Shown here: positions 12,538-26,200 of the stretch, piece after piece
Position numbering within the stretch: position 1 is the stretch's first letter
Layout of the letters: each line of letters starts with the position of its first letter
NCBI RefSeq assembly: GCF_964355755.1
Contig: NC_092671.1
Coordinates: 1,185,001-1,249,000, forward strand
Reading direction: 5' to 3'
Source of the DNA: Antedon mediterranea
Lineage: Eukaryota; Echinodermata; Crinoidea; Comatulida; Antedonidae
Length of the DNA: 64,000 nt
Made by a program: the position numbers and the translations under genes
Notes under the pieces: model-generated
Told to the model about the DNA's origin: nothing
Database searches by the model: none
What the model saw: the letters and a program-made list of their open reading frames with translations, nothing else

Positions 12538-15500
12538 TTAAAATTGGTTTGTGTTCTTAAGCTTCTTTTTTTTTGGTTGATACGTTGGACGAAGTAAAGC
12601 AAGCTTTCTTTTCTTCGATTCTTTCTTGGAAATTTGTTTCTTTATTTTTCGTTTGGCGGCTGCTTCAGGGTCTGCCACAGCCTGTGGGAAAATAGACAAA
12701 TTGATAAATATGAGATAAGATTGACGGCTAGAAGTAATGTGCAAGATGTACGTTATAAAGACGAATTTCCACTAGGCAAATTTGTTCAACCGAATCGAAG
12801 GCGTCAGCTAATACACATTCGTAGAAAAGGATTTGGACGATGCAAACATGAATACGCATGCATACAAGCTAGCGCTTTCGATTTGTGCAAACAAATTCGC
12901 ATAGTGGAAAATCGGCATTATAGCACGGCAATATTAATGAATAAGTGGATTTTTCACTCTTTCCTCAATTCTGTTTATTCTGCTGATTTAGCCTTTTCTA
13001 AACTTGCAACAATATTTATTACTGATTAATTTCATTGAAAATATAATATTCCAGTTAAATAAACAAGGTAACCTAGGAAATGTAAAAGGAAGATCTTGTA
13101 TCATGTAAGGTTAGGTTATTATATATGATACTAGGAAGTACATGTGAAACACATGTGATGCTGTAAGGTTAGGTTATTATATATGATACTAGGAAGTACA
13201 TGTGAAACACATGTGATGCTGTAAGGTTAGGTTATTATATATGATACTAGGAAGTACATGTGAAACACATGTGATGTTGTAAGGTTAGGTTATTATATAT
13301 GATACTAGGAAGTACATGTGAAACACATGTGATGTTGTAAGGTTAGGTTATTATATATGATACTAGGAAGTACATGTGAAACACATGTGATGTTGTAAGG
13401 TTAGGTTATTATATATGATACTAGGAAGTACATGTGAAACACATGTGATGTTGTAAGGTTAGGTTATTATATATGATACTAGGAAGTACATGTGAAACAC
13501 ATGTGATGCTGTAAGGTTAGGTTATTATATATGATACTAGGAAGTACATGTGAAACACATGTGATGTTGTAAGGTTAGGTTATTATATATGATACTAGGA
13601 AGTACATGTGAAACACATGTGATGTTGTATTACCAAAGAGTCTTATGGTACTGGAGAAATCTAGATACAGTACCAGGAATCAGGTGCATATTGATACAGT
13701 ACCAGGAATCAGGTGCATATTGATACAGTACCAGGAATCAGGTGCATATTGATACAGTACCAGGAATCAGGTGCATATTGATACAGTACCAGGAATCAGG
13801 TGCATATTGATACAGTACCAGGAATCAGGTGCATATTGATACAGTACCAGGAATCAGGTGCATATTGATACAGTACCAGGAATCAGGTGCATATTGATAC
13901 AGTACCAGGAATCAGGTGCATATTGATACAGTACCAGGAATCAGGTGCATATTGATACAGTACCAGGAATCAGGTGCATATTGATACAGTACCAGGAATC
14001 AGGTGCATATTGATACAGTACCAGGAATCAGGTGCATATTGATACAGTACCAGGAATCAGGTGCATATTGATACAGTACCAGGAATCAGGTGCATATTGA
14101 TACAGTACCAGGAATCAGGTGCATATTGATACAGTACCAGGAATCAGGTGCATATTGATACAGTACCAGGAATCAGGTGCATATTGATACAGTACCAGGA
14201 ATCAGGTGCATATTGATACAGTACCAGGAATCAGGTGCATATTGATACAGTACCAGGAATCAGGTGCATATTGATACAGTACCAGGAATCAGGTGCATAT
14301 TGATACAGTACCAGGAATCAGGTGCATATTGATACAGTACCAGGAATCAGGTGCATATTGATACAGTACCAGGAATCAGGTGCATATTGATACAGTACCA
14401 GGAATCAGGTGCATATTGATACAGTACCAGGAATCAGGTGCATATTGATACAGTACCAGGAATCAGGTGCATATTGATACAGTACCAGGAATCAGGTGCA
14501 TATTGATACAGTACCAGGAATCAGGTGCATATTGATACAGTACCAGGAATCAGGTGCATATTGATACAGTACCAGGAATCAGGTGCATATTGCATATAAA
14601 TGTTCAAAATAATTGACAGCAAAATTACCTGCATAACTCTCTTCTTTTTTCTTCCTTCCCTGATAGTGTTCAATTCTTTCTGGACTGCTGCATATGCCTT
14701 AGTGAACACTTCAGTATCTACCATACTCTTTAACAAGTCCATCACCTCTTGACAAAGAATCCGTAATTCTGAATCTAGAAAATAAAACAAAAACATTTTA
14801 AATGTAAACATTTTTATATTTGTATTTATCTATTGATATATTCAGTGGCAGGATCACAGAACATTAAGGAGCTGTTGTTTATAGACAAGCGACAATCAAA
14901 TCGTGTTATAATGTGAATGCAGGGAATTGTTATGTGCTTCTTCTCTCCCCTATGACACATCAATTGACCTGACCTAGCATGTCACTAGGTCATCTAGATG
15001 TCGCGAATCGAAAGCTTCCTATTAATCATTGCAAATATTCTACTTACCTGAATGAGACATTTTGTCAGAGATTTCTCGCATTAATGGTTTCAAGATGCGT
15101 TGTAAGAATACTGCAACATGTTCCTTGCCAAGGTACATGCTCACAGCTCCCAACCACTTCACCATACAGGTACGCTTCAATGTCTTTTTAGGTGTTTGCG
15201 CGAGCTCTGTCCGCCCAATTTGACACATTTTATTCATCAGCCATAACACCTCAAGCTTTCTCATCTCTGTGCTGCCATTTTTTGAGTTAGCTGTGATGTC
15301 ACCCTTTTTAGTGGTGACATCATCAATTTTAGTGTACTTGGCATTGTGTGATGTCATTGCCAGTTGATCCAACTCATCTTTTGTATAGATAATGATTACT
15401 CTTGCTATAAATACCAAGTTTTTTATCACCTGAAAAAAAATTAATGTTAATTAAACAAGATACTATATGCAAAATCTAAAAGCACAAAGGGTGCGTCTCA

Positions 15501-17213
15501 AAGAACTCCCGAAAAGAAAACTACAAATGCAACATGAGTGTAGCCTACCTGTTCTGATAAATCTTTGTCCAGTAGATTTGATTTCAATTGTGTGCAAAAC
15601 CTGTATGCAAGTTCTCGAAATCTTGCTTCAAAATCTGTAACAATATAACACTTTAATTTTTCATTTTCCATGATTTCTTCTTGTTTTTGTGATCTTTGAA
15701 TCGTTTTCTTTTGCGATTTTGTCACGGTTTGATTGAGGACTTCTGATTCAGGTGATGTTGCCACGTCAACCACTTCCTGCGGTTGCCAAGCAGCAAAGAG
15801 GATGCCAAAAAGTTGCGATGTTACCAGACGTACCCATGCATGTGGATGGAGAAGATGAACTTCAACTGAACCTGTGAATATTACAAGAAACAAAGTTACT
15901 GTTTATACTGTATGACTGTCGCGGAAGCCATCGCCTTTCACGTCAACCTTTTCCCGCATCCCACTCCGAAAGCTGCCTAATAATTATGTGATGGTTGGCA
16001 AAAATGAAAACATTGCACACATATTTGCACAAAATTAGAAAAACAAAATTCAATTGTTGATAATGTTGTTCTGATAACTAACCCCATAAATGATTCATTG
16101 CTGCTTTGTAGGTGCCACTATTGACTATATTGCACATGTGCAACATTTTAGCCAGTGTACTGAGAAGATGGTACAACAAGTGGTCTAGATCTTCTTCATC
16201 ATCTGCAGTGCCAATGTCATCTTCCATCACCTAAAATCAATTATGATGGATACTGATGAATTAAAATCAATTATGATGGATACTGATGGATTAAAATCAA
16301 TTATGATGGATACTGATGGATTAAAATCAATTATGATGGATACTGATGGATTAAAATCAATTATGATGGATGATATATTCTAAAATCAAATCTTATTTCA
16401 TGATGAAATAAAAATTAATTATGTCATGATGAAATCAAAATCAATTATTATGAAGTCATGATATAAAATATATTTTCATCAACTTCTGCATTTAAAGTAA
16501 GATCTGAATATTTTATATAGATCGTAGAAATGTTACTGTAACTTTGTGTTATAATAGTAGTTTTAAATTTCTATTATAGATAAAATGACTTCTGAGCAAC
16601 AAGAAGCCCATCAAAAAGCCTTTATAAAACTCAATATAGAACATCAAATTTCTGTTTTATTAATCATTATTATCTAATATTTTTCAAAAAGAAATTTTTA
16701 TTTTATGTGCACCTATTGTAAACTATAAAATGTTATCAATTTACCTTTTTAAATCTTTGTTCCGATATGATTCCACCAATCAGCTTCAGTGTTTCATTTG
16801 CTCGTCTATCAAAGTCTAACCTTTCTGCTTCAATGAAGATGCCACAGATCTGGGCTGCCAATCGCTGATGCATGACCTTCTCGTCATTTAACCATTGTGT
16901 TACCATGGCAAACAGACTGTCCCGTCTTCCAATATCAAGCTGATAACGTTAAATATACTTTAAATTTACTAGTAATCTTTTCAAAATATTTTACAAAATT
17001 CTAACCTTTTGCAGGAGCGATTTGAGAGCTATGCCACCAGTTTGCTTACCTTTTGCAGGAGTGATTTGAGAGCTATGCCACCAGTTTGCTTACCTTTTGC
17101 AGGAGTGATTTGAGAGCCAATGCCACCAGTTTGCGACATTTAGCAGAATCATCATTCACTAATCTAGTTGCCATGGGAATAAAGAACAAACCATAGTGTT
17201 TATCCAGAGTTTT
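12538..17213 (-). CDS. UTP20: UTP20 exons 50-56 (C-terminal part)
   Basis: Exons: 17094-17213, 16745-16939, 16083-16230, 15549-15871, 15048-15429, 14629-14774, 12538-12681. Exon 53 carries the conserved VEVHLLHPHAWVRLVTSQLF and exon 54 QVIKNLVFIARVI. Exon 56 encodes the basic tail (AAAKRKIKKQ, KKESKKRK, QPKKKKLKNTNQF, stop), a plausible nucleolar localisation signal. Exon 50 has two extra copies of its own end and donor immediately downstream. The last intron (12682-14628) is mostly two minisatellites. Confidence 0.95.
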
Positions 17214-20200
17214 CTGAAAGAAAATTAGAAATGATAAAATGTATTATTAGCCAAGGAAATCATCTTTTGATTTTGATAAGTCTTAAATATCACATGCTTC
17301 GTAGTTCTGCTTCACAGAATGCTTATTTAACTATTTATAAATTCCTATCCACCATGGTAAATGATAATAATGACAAAGCTAACAGGATTAAAATGGCTTA
17401 CAAACTATACATGTCATATCCAATTAATGTCATCAGATGCAAATTTATTTGTACAAGTAAATAAAAATTGTAAATTAACCTGTGGAAAAGATGAAAACAT
17501 GGTTGCTAGCATTTCCAGAGCAGATACTCGTCCATTTTCTTCATCAAATGACAACTGTCCTACGTAGAACTCCAGATGTTGCTTCAGCTTGCTACCAAGT
17601 GGGTAGTCAAGTAAGAAATGGAGAACAACCTGCGAAGTAGATTATTGGAATTGGTTATATATTTAATTCAATTACATTTATATCTCATTTCTCTCGGGAA
17701 AACTTCAATTCTACATGTTAGGCCATGGGTTCTCTCTACCCAAACAGACATTACAATATATATATATAATTTTGTCACTCACTTGCCGACACTGCAGCCT
17801 TACTGAGTGCATCTCACTCCTTATGGATAATTCTGCTACCTTCTTCATTACATCATGAATTTCAGGTACCATTAGCTGACGTCCTAATATGGCCTACAAC
17901 AAAAACATGTACATAGCAACATTAACAACACTGTTTAATCTTTGCTTTGTTCATTAATTTGTTGAACCATGATGTACTGCATAATTTCACTAAATTAATA
18001 CTGTAACCAGCGTTATATAATAACTGTAACACTTTATATGAACTTACCTTGAGTAAAGAAAAGGCAGTCGCTTGCCGTGTGTGGTCATGGATATCCTCCT
18101 CGGCAAAACTTAGTAGAACCTGAAGTTGCTCATCGGTGATTTGATGACCTTTGACATCACGGACTAAAACAGTGACAGCCTAAAATAAATAATAATCATA
18201 TATCAGTTTACCAATAACAGCTGGCTCATTAGTTTTAGTAATAAGTTTGATTACCATTTAAAAACCCAAAATCATTATTCTAATAATAAGTTTTATACTG
18301 TAAACTTGAACTTGAATATTGTTTTTTAATAAAGTTAAATGATTAAAATAAGTCAAATGGGGTAAAATAAATGTTATGAAATCAAATGCAGTCTTACTAC
18401 AACTTTTAGGCAATTTAATATTTAATAATTTAATAGGGCTACTATTAAAAAAACCAATTTGATGATTTAAATTTACCTTAAAACATGCCACCACCAATTC
18501 AAAGTTATCCCCTTTTCCGGCCCCAGTGCGTGCATAGTTCCTTAACAGGGTGAACAACTGTTGTGTAATCTTAGTTATGTTTGCCTCCAATGATGGAAGA
18601 GGAAATTTTAAAAGATAAGAGAAACATCTAAGAGCACATGTTGTCACCTGAAATAACAAGGTCAAATGTCATAACAAGGTCATGTCAACACTATTGTACC
18701 ATTTCCTTTACAATTGTATTTTATAAAAAGTCAGAATTAAATTTCTTTTTATTTCACAATAAAATACCTGGATTTACTTAATTTTTAAGAATTTTAACAG
18801 TTTAAAATAAAAATAAAATATTTAAAAAAAAATGTCACATTACTCTATAAATAGTACCTTAGTGTATTTTGAAGTTAAGCACTCGGTGAGTAGCTGTACA
18901 AATGGGTCTAGCATCTGTTGATGATCTGAGTTACCAGCATTGAACTTTGACCTTTTAAGTGACAAATAAAATAACTGAAAAATAAAAATAGGCAAATGAG
19001 AAATGATGTAATATGATTGGATCATTAATTATTTATTTTATAAAAATTATTTGTTCATCAGGAACCCGAACAATGTTCTATAATAAGAAGAGAGAGGTAC
19101 TGCCATATATAAAAAGAGCTGTAAACACACCTGAAGACCAAACTCCACAATGATGTGAACATTGGTTTTCACACTCATCTGTGGCATCTTCTGAGTTCTC
19201 TTGGGGGTCTCTGGTAGTAAGTACGTACTTTGTGGTTGTAGACGAGGGTTGCGTGGTAGCTGAACATTTTTTTTAGCTCTATACAAAATTAACATATATA
19301 TTTGTTGTTAATTTTCTTCAAATATTTACATTTAAATCATTGATTTCAAAACTAATGCAGTTTACAAAATATATTTTTTGGAAAAATAATTCATTTTTAA
19401 TAATTGTAGCATTTGATTTCAGGAACAAGTCAATAGGTAAACCTGTCCCTGTGCTGTAATATGCTGTAATGTTGCATCGGGACCACAAGATGTACTTTGA
19501 AAAAACGGTACTCATGTAATTGGAGGATGCTATGAGACATACAATGAACACACATAGCAAAGAAAAGTAAAACTAAAGTTACTTTGTCTTGTCTGTTACA
19601 AGTGGTAAGCTCTCAGTAGCAAGACCATGAATGAAAATCAACATGGCTGAATCATCTATCCCAGAATTCTCTAGCAGACCAATTTCCAGTCTACGGAGCA
19701 CTTCCTGTACTTTCTTGATCATCTTATGTGAATGAGAATTATCTAATACCTACAAAAATACAAAATTAAAACATAAAAGAATTAACAAGTACAAAAGGGA
19801 AACAAGAAGTAAAAGCAATATGAACCAAGTAAAGAAAGATTTACAAGGACATGTAGATATTAACACAACAAATGCCAAATATATATTTCAATCAATTCAA
19901 TCAATCAATTTACACAGACAAGCGGTAATGGTAAGCAGAAAACTGCGTAGCTTGTCTCAAATATAATCTGTATCTGTCTGAGCAGAAACAGCCCGTCCAC
20001 TCCTCCTAATTATAGTCACACCTACCTCTTTCAATGGCAGAATCAAAAGTGCAAGTGACCTTTGACTTATGAACTTTGACACTAATTGATATGAGTCGTA
20101 ACTCTTTGTTGATTTGGCTTCAAAGAGTTTGACAACAATTCCTGCTACGTTCTTTTCTTCGGCAACTTCACCAAAAAGTTCACTATTAAAAACCTACAAA

Positions 20201-23200
20201 GGAAAACAACAAAATCATCATCTATGTATGGATAAGGGGAATCTATTTTGAAATGGGAAAAATGCAAGCAGGAATATATATTCTAATTAAATAAATAGTT
20301 CATTGGATATTCATTCATCTTAAATACTTGTAGCATTGTATTTCAGGAACAGGTCAATAGGTAAACCTGTCCCTGTGCTGTTAAATGCTGTAATGTTGCA
20401 TCGGGACCACAAGATGTACTTTGAGAAAACAGTACTCTTGTAATTGGAGGATGCTATTGTAATCATCTTTCCTTCTAATCATTCACGATTGTTTTTAAAA
20501 CTTTTAATGTAAATGGTAACAATGTAGTAAAGATAAAGGATGATCAATCAGTCCATTAATTCCTACCTCAGTAAGTTGTTTTATACAGCAGTCCAAGTCT
20601 CCATGCTTAAGTTTATCAACTATCGTCTTCAGTAACAAATTCACAGTGTAGGCAAGTACGTGTAACTGGAAAGATAATAATAATATTCATTATTGTGTCT
20701 TCACAATATCATTGGCTTTATATACAAATATGCAAATACATAATCCAAAGGAAAAAATAATACTGAATCTCAATGGAGAAAAAAATAATAATCAAATAAA
20801 AACAGCCAGTCACAAAGAAGTGGCAAGCTAATGAATGATATGGCTATGAAGAGAGAATATCAGCCAACATATTATAATTCAATTCAGCCTACCTGGTAGC
20901 CTCTAGTGAGGGCTTGTTTGAGTTCCTTGAGGATAAAACTGAAATAATTGACCCCAAGAGATTGCAAGATCTTAACAAGTGTGTCACGGGTCACTTCACG
21001 AATGTCACGTGACCGACTCTTTAGCATTTGACAAACTTTGATGAGTACGCTACATAAAGGAAATAAAAAATGTGTTAAGCACATGTAACTACTTTCACAA
21101 CAATCAGGCATAAGTACTATTTTAAGCGATAGTGTTTACGATTTGTCTTTATTATACACACATCCATACACATGCGGTATCAAAATGACCGGAATTTAAA
21201 AAACTACATTATAAAAACTACTTTTAAAAGCCATCCTGTTTCTGGGATCTTGTCTGGATATACAACTATGTACATTATCAATACCACAATTCCTCAGCAA
21301 GTCCAAGTTCCAGAAAATTCTAAATTCTTTTCCAGGCTTTGCATCTTTTATTTGAATTACTTTTTGAATTATTCTGTAATAACTTATCAACTGTGATGCA
21401 TTGTGAAATAAAACGAATGAATGAATACAAAATAAAAGAACATACTTTGGTAGATACTGGTGCAATGCTCCTATAGGCAGAGATTGCAATAATTTAACCA
21501 TAGCAAGAGCAATTGGTACCCTCAACACTTCATCATCATCTACGGTGTTCTTCCTCACAGATCGATGCTCATCATCAGTACGGGCCTGAGCAAAAAGTAA
21601 AAATAAAACAATATTTTCAAAAATAATGTTTTAAGTGAAGAATTATATTTTCAAAATACAAACACTTTATATTACATTTTAAAAATTATTTATTTTTAAA
21701 TTTGTTTAAATCCAGATTTTAACATATTTTTTGTGACCTCGTTCATCACATTAAATAAATGAAATAATCTGAATCAAATACCTTTTTAGTAATAGACTTA
21801 AACAGCTGAGGTAGAATACTATTAATAATGGTGTGATGGATCCTGGTTGCTAGGGCTACTTTCCTCTCTTTCTCCTCCAGCTGGGTTTCATCCACTACCT
21901 GTTCATCCTCTTCAATCAAATCTTCTGTTTTTTCTAAATCATCTTTGACATCATTTTTATTTCTTTTAACTGAAATGTTACAGATTAGCAAAAATAATTT
22001 ACACATTTTTAATAAAAATAATCAGGAAGAGCATAACACACCAATTAATGACAACTCAAAGTAGTGTTGTGTTATGGAAAGGTGATGTGTTACCATAATG
22101 AGGTGATGCTTAATTGAAATACTTACAATCTTTTTCATCAACCAGCTCAACTCCTTTCTTAAACATCATGTAAGATTCAACTCCACTGGACAAAGACAGG
22201 TCAAAATGGAAGGCGTCCAAAATGGCAACCACTAACCTAGGAAAAAAACCCCATTTCAACTTTACATATTCTTACTAAACTCCATATAAATTAAAAAGAT
22301 CTGTGATACAAATAATAATATAGAAATAATAGCAACTTTCATATTTTTTTATTATTTCTAGTAGATGGTAAAATAAAAGTTGGCAACCATTTTTTAACAC
22401 TTGGTGGTAAACTTACTTTACAGCCACTTTCTGCCACTCCAGACTAAACGTCAACAATTTCAAATATTGCCGCAACAGTACACTGTAAAATTTCCATGGC
22501 AACTGGCTAGTTATAGCACCGATAGTATTGATAGCTTCAACAACAAAGTTTTGATCTTTCGCCAGAGACTGGTCAAAGACCATTGCTGAGGTCAGTGGCA
22601 GAAGATACTGGTACAGGTTGCTATGGCCTAGCTCACCATTTGAGCAGTGGTTCGTTAGACGTCGTAAAGCCCGCCCTCTTCGATGGATCTAAAAGGAAAA
22701 GTTCAAAATCAATGTTTGCAAATAAAGATATTAGCTTCACATTGAGAAGTCTTTCTTGAATATACAGCTTTTGAATACATAAATAGAATTAGCAGAAAGT
22801 CTCAATAATTTGATAAAACATTAGAATCAAAAAGATGTACCTGAATATGCTTAATATTTTCAAAGTAGTCTTTCTCCATATCTTCATCAAGTAGGACAGT
22901 CATGTCAGAGAATCTTGGATGATGTGGGAATGCCTTGACAATGTCTCGCAATAATGTCACTATCTCACCTCTGGACACCTAAAGAAATAACCAAGTTTAT
23001 CTTTTTGCTACAATCCGTTTACGGACATTTACCACTGGTCTGTTAATAATATGTTTCTGTAGTTGTGTATTACATTCTAGACTGTATCTCTAAATGAGTT
23101 GTTGCTGTTTATGCTACTATATGCTAGCAATAAATTTGATCATGGTAGGTACAGATTCTAGCTGATGATGTGTAAGCACATAAAATGTTCCAAGAGTGCT

Positions 23201-26200
23201 TTTTGTAATGATCTTACCTCATTTTTCAGCTTAATTCCCTCTTTTATTGCTGGCATAAATTTGTGTATGATAATTGAATTGAACAGTTCATCTCCAAAAT
23301 CGCCAGACTGCAGCTTGTGGATAATAGCTTGTAGGCAGTTGGTGGCATTATCTCGCAGTGACATCTCATCCACCTAAATAAACATACAAATTAAACATCA
23401 GAGAGTTTTCTATTCTAGGATAAAGCTAGGTCATTTAGTTCATTGGGCCATGCAGGGAAATTGGGTGCTTCCTCACTCTATTCCTTGACACAGATTTGAT
23501 GTTTTCTAGGTCTAGATTCTAGATGCATCAAATCTTTCCTATTTCTGTCACAAGACAAACATACTAAATGACTTATGACCTGATAATGACCTTTGATTGA
23601 AAGTAGTAGTACTATAAATATTCCTAAGAATTGCCAATGCTTTTATTTCTACTTTCTCTGGATACACCAATGTGGGTTCACTGCTACACAAATAAAGTGT
23701 TGATGCTGACGTGTACAACCATGTCTACATTTCTTTGATTTAATCTACTGTATGAAATTAACTAGTAATGTTAGTTTTCAAGAATATTTTTTTTCAGAGA
23801 AACTTTGCTTTTGTTTAATCCCGTCACCGTCACAGGTTTTGTTATGTTTATCTGCATTGATAAATGAAATGAAATTACCTTAGAAATAAAGAAGAAACAA
23901 TTGTTAATCAAAGGTGTCAACACTTTCATATCCATGTTCTTCCAGTCAGCAATTAACTCACAAACTCGTTTAAAACATTTGAAACGAGTTATAAAATCGG
24001 GTTCTTCAATGTGTCGTTTATCCCATGCATTCAACTCAGACATCATCTCAGCTGTTGCCTTTAACGTCTCGTCTTTCTCGGCCATCGAAGCGAACACTTC
24101 TACGAGGATGACACGCGACTGAGGGTACGTTAGAGTGTATAGCAGTTTGGATACTGGTCTGTAGGCAAGACAAATGATAAAAGATCAATGCTTCATATCA
24201 GAAGTTTTGGATTGGATTTATTAAATTTTATTAAATACAAACAAATATTTCTTACCCGAGAAAAGAAGATGGATCTGATGTTTTTTTGATAACATTTCTA
24301 ATGGTCCGCAGAATATCAAGTTCAACATTCTGAAAACAAAAAAAATGGAATTATGCAAAATACATTACCTTTTTTTTATAGCTATTTTATCCTATTTTTA
24401 TATATTTGTAATGCAAATCATTTCAGTCCTCGACTGTTGTAATTGGATGTATTTTTATTATACCGAATAAATAAAATAAAAACCTTTGTTTGGTGACGTT
24501 TGCGATATTATCATTTGTTTACTCACATGACAACGACGACTGATTTGATTGGCTGAGTGCACACACATCAGCAAACTAGTTTGTGAGGAAGGCCTAACAA
24601 ATTTCTATAAATCTCTGAAGTTGGTCAACTGGTCAACACTGGTCAACTAAGTTTGCTTGGTGTGTGGAAATGTTATTTCTATTTACCTGGTTTCGGCTGG
24701 TAGTCATTTTTAAGTAAGGCAGTAATAAAGACACAAGAACAATGCACTGTTCCTCATCCGACACAAACAGGCTAATCCTATCAAAATACAAATAAATGTT
24801 ATTTAAAAAATGTTTTTTCTTCAAAATAAGATTACAGATTCTACGACATTGCTGTATGTGGAATATCATACCTGGAAAGGATGTTAAGCTCTCTCATTGG
24901 CAGGTTCTTCTTCTCGTATTTAGTTGTTACTGTCGCTTTTAGATAAGTCAAGATAGAGTTGACATGAGGAAAGATCAACTTAGTGCCGTATGTTGGTGGC
25001 TCTATTTAAAGTAAAATTCCAAAATCAAGATTCTATACAAAAAAATGTGTACAATATTAATATTATCAACATTCTCTGTTTTAACAAATCAAGAGAACAA
25101 ACCATTAAACGTTTCCTCTTCAATAAGTGAGACATCTAAACTATCTTGCACGTCAATCTCCTTTGTAACATCATTTGGTTCAAAGTTTTCACATACTAGT
25201 AGGTTTTCCACAATGTCCATAACCATGTCCAGTACTGGTTTAGTGGTCAGTTTGGACTTCAGTAAAGCCATTACATATGGAAGAATCGTAAGTTCTTTAT
25301 CATCTGGGTGATGTTTAGCTAACAATAGGAAGAACCTGATGGATAAAATAAATGAAATACAATGACAAAAACAAAATATTTAATCGTCACTTTGATGTTA
25401 CCAAATAATAATGCTATTCAATCAAACATGAAAGTTATAAACAAGAATTGGAATTGTAGCATTTGATTTCAGGAACAAGTCAACAGGTAAACCTGTCCCT
25501 GTGCTGTTAAATGCTGTAATGTTGCATCGGGACCACAAGATGTACTTTGAGAAAACAGTACTCATGTAATTGGAGGATGCTATTGCCATGTAACTAAATG
25601 ACCAAGTATAGTCCCAGAGGTAAGAAATTTAGCCAAAATTAGGGGGAAAGATTATAATTGAATTGCATTAAGTAATTTACCAAAGTATTTTTTCTGAATT
25701 AGGGGGTGGGATTATACTTGAATTGTATTAATAACTAATTTACCAGTAGTATTTTGTCTGAATTAGGGGTGGGATTATACTTGAATTGTATTAATAGCTA
25801 ATTTACCAGTAGTATTTTGTCTGAATTAGGGGTGGGATTATAATTGAATTGCATTAACAACTAATTTACCAAAGTATTTTGTCTGAATTAGGGGTGGGAT
25901 TATAATTGAATTGCATTAACAAGTAATTTACCAAAGTATTTTGTCTGAATTAGGGGTGGGATTATAATTGAATTGCATTAACAAGTAATTTACCAAAGTA
26001 TTTTGTCTGAATTAGGGGTGGGATTATAATTGAATTGCATTAACAAGTAATTTACCAAAGTATTTTGTCTGAATTAGGGGTTGGATTATAATTGAATTGC
26101 ATTAACAAGTAATTTACCAAAGTATTTTGTCTGAATTAGGGGTGGGATTATAATTGAATTGCATTAACAAGTAATTTACCAAAGTATTTTGTCTGAATTA

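Noticed and set aside
12634-13029. 131-codon plus-strand frame over the last UTP20 exon
   Set aside because: Antisense shadow of exon 56 extended into the intron; no similarity to a known protein.
13102-13629. Interstitial telomere-like repeat (GGTTAGGTT words)
   Set aside because: The TTAGG word occurs only once or twice per 58-bp unit and is not itself tandemly repeated.
19402-25583. Reading the three 132-bp copies as a MITE (TAGCAT...ATGCTA ends, TTG beside two copies)
   Set aside because: The short inverted ends are the outer stems of the snoRNA fold; all copies are sense and intronic, and H and ACA boxes sit where expected. Kept as the alternative to test.
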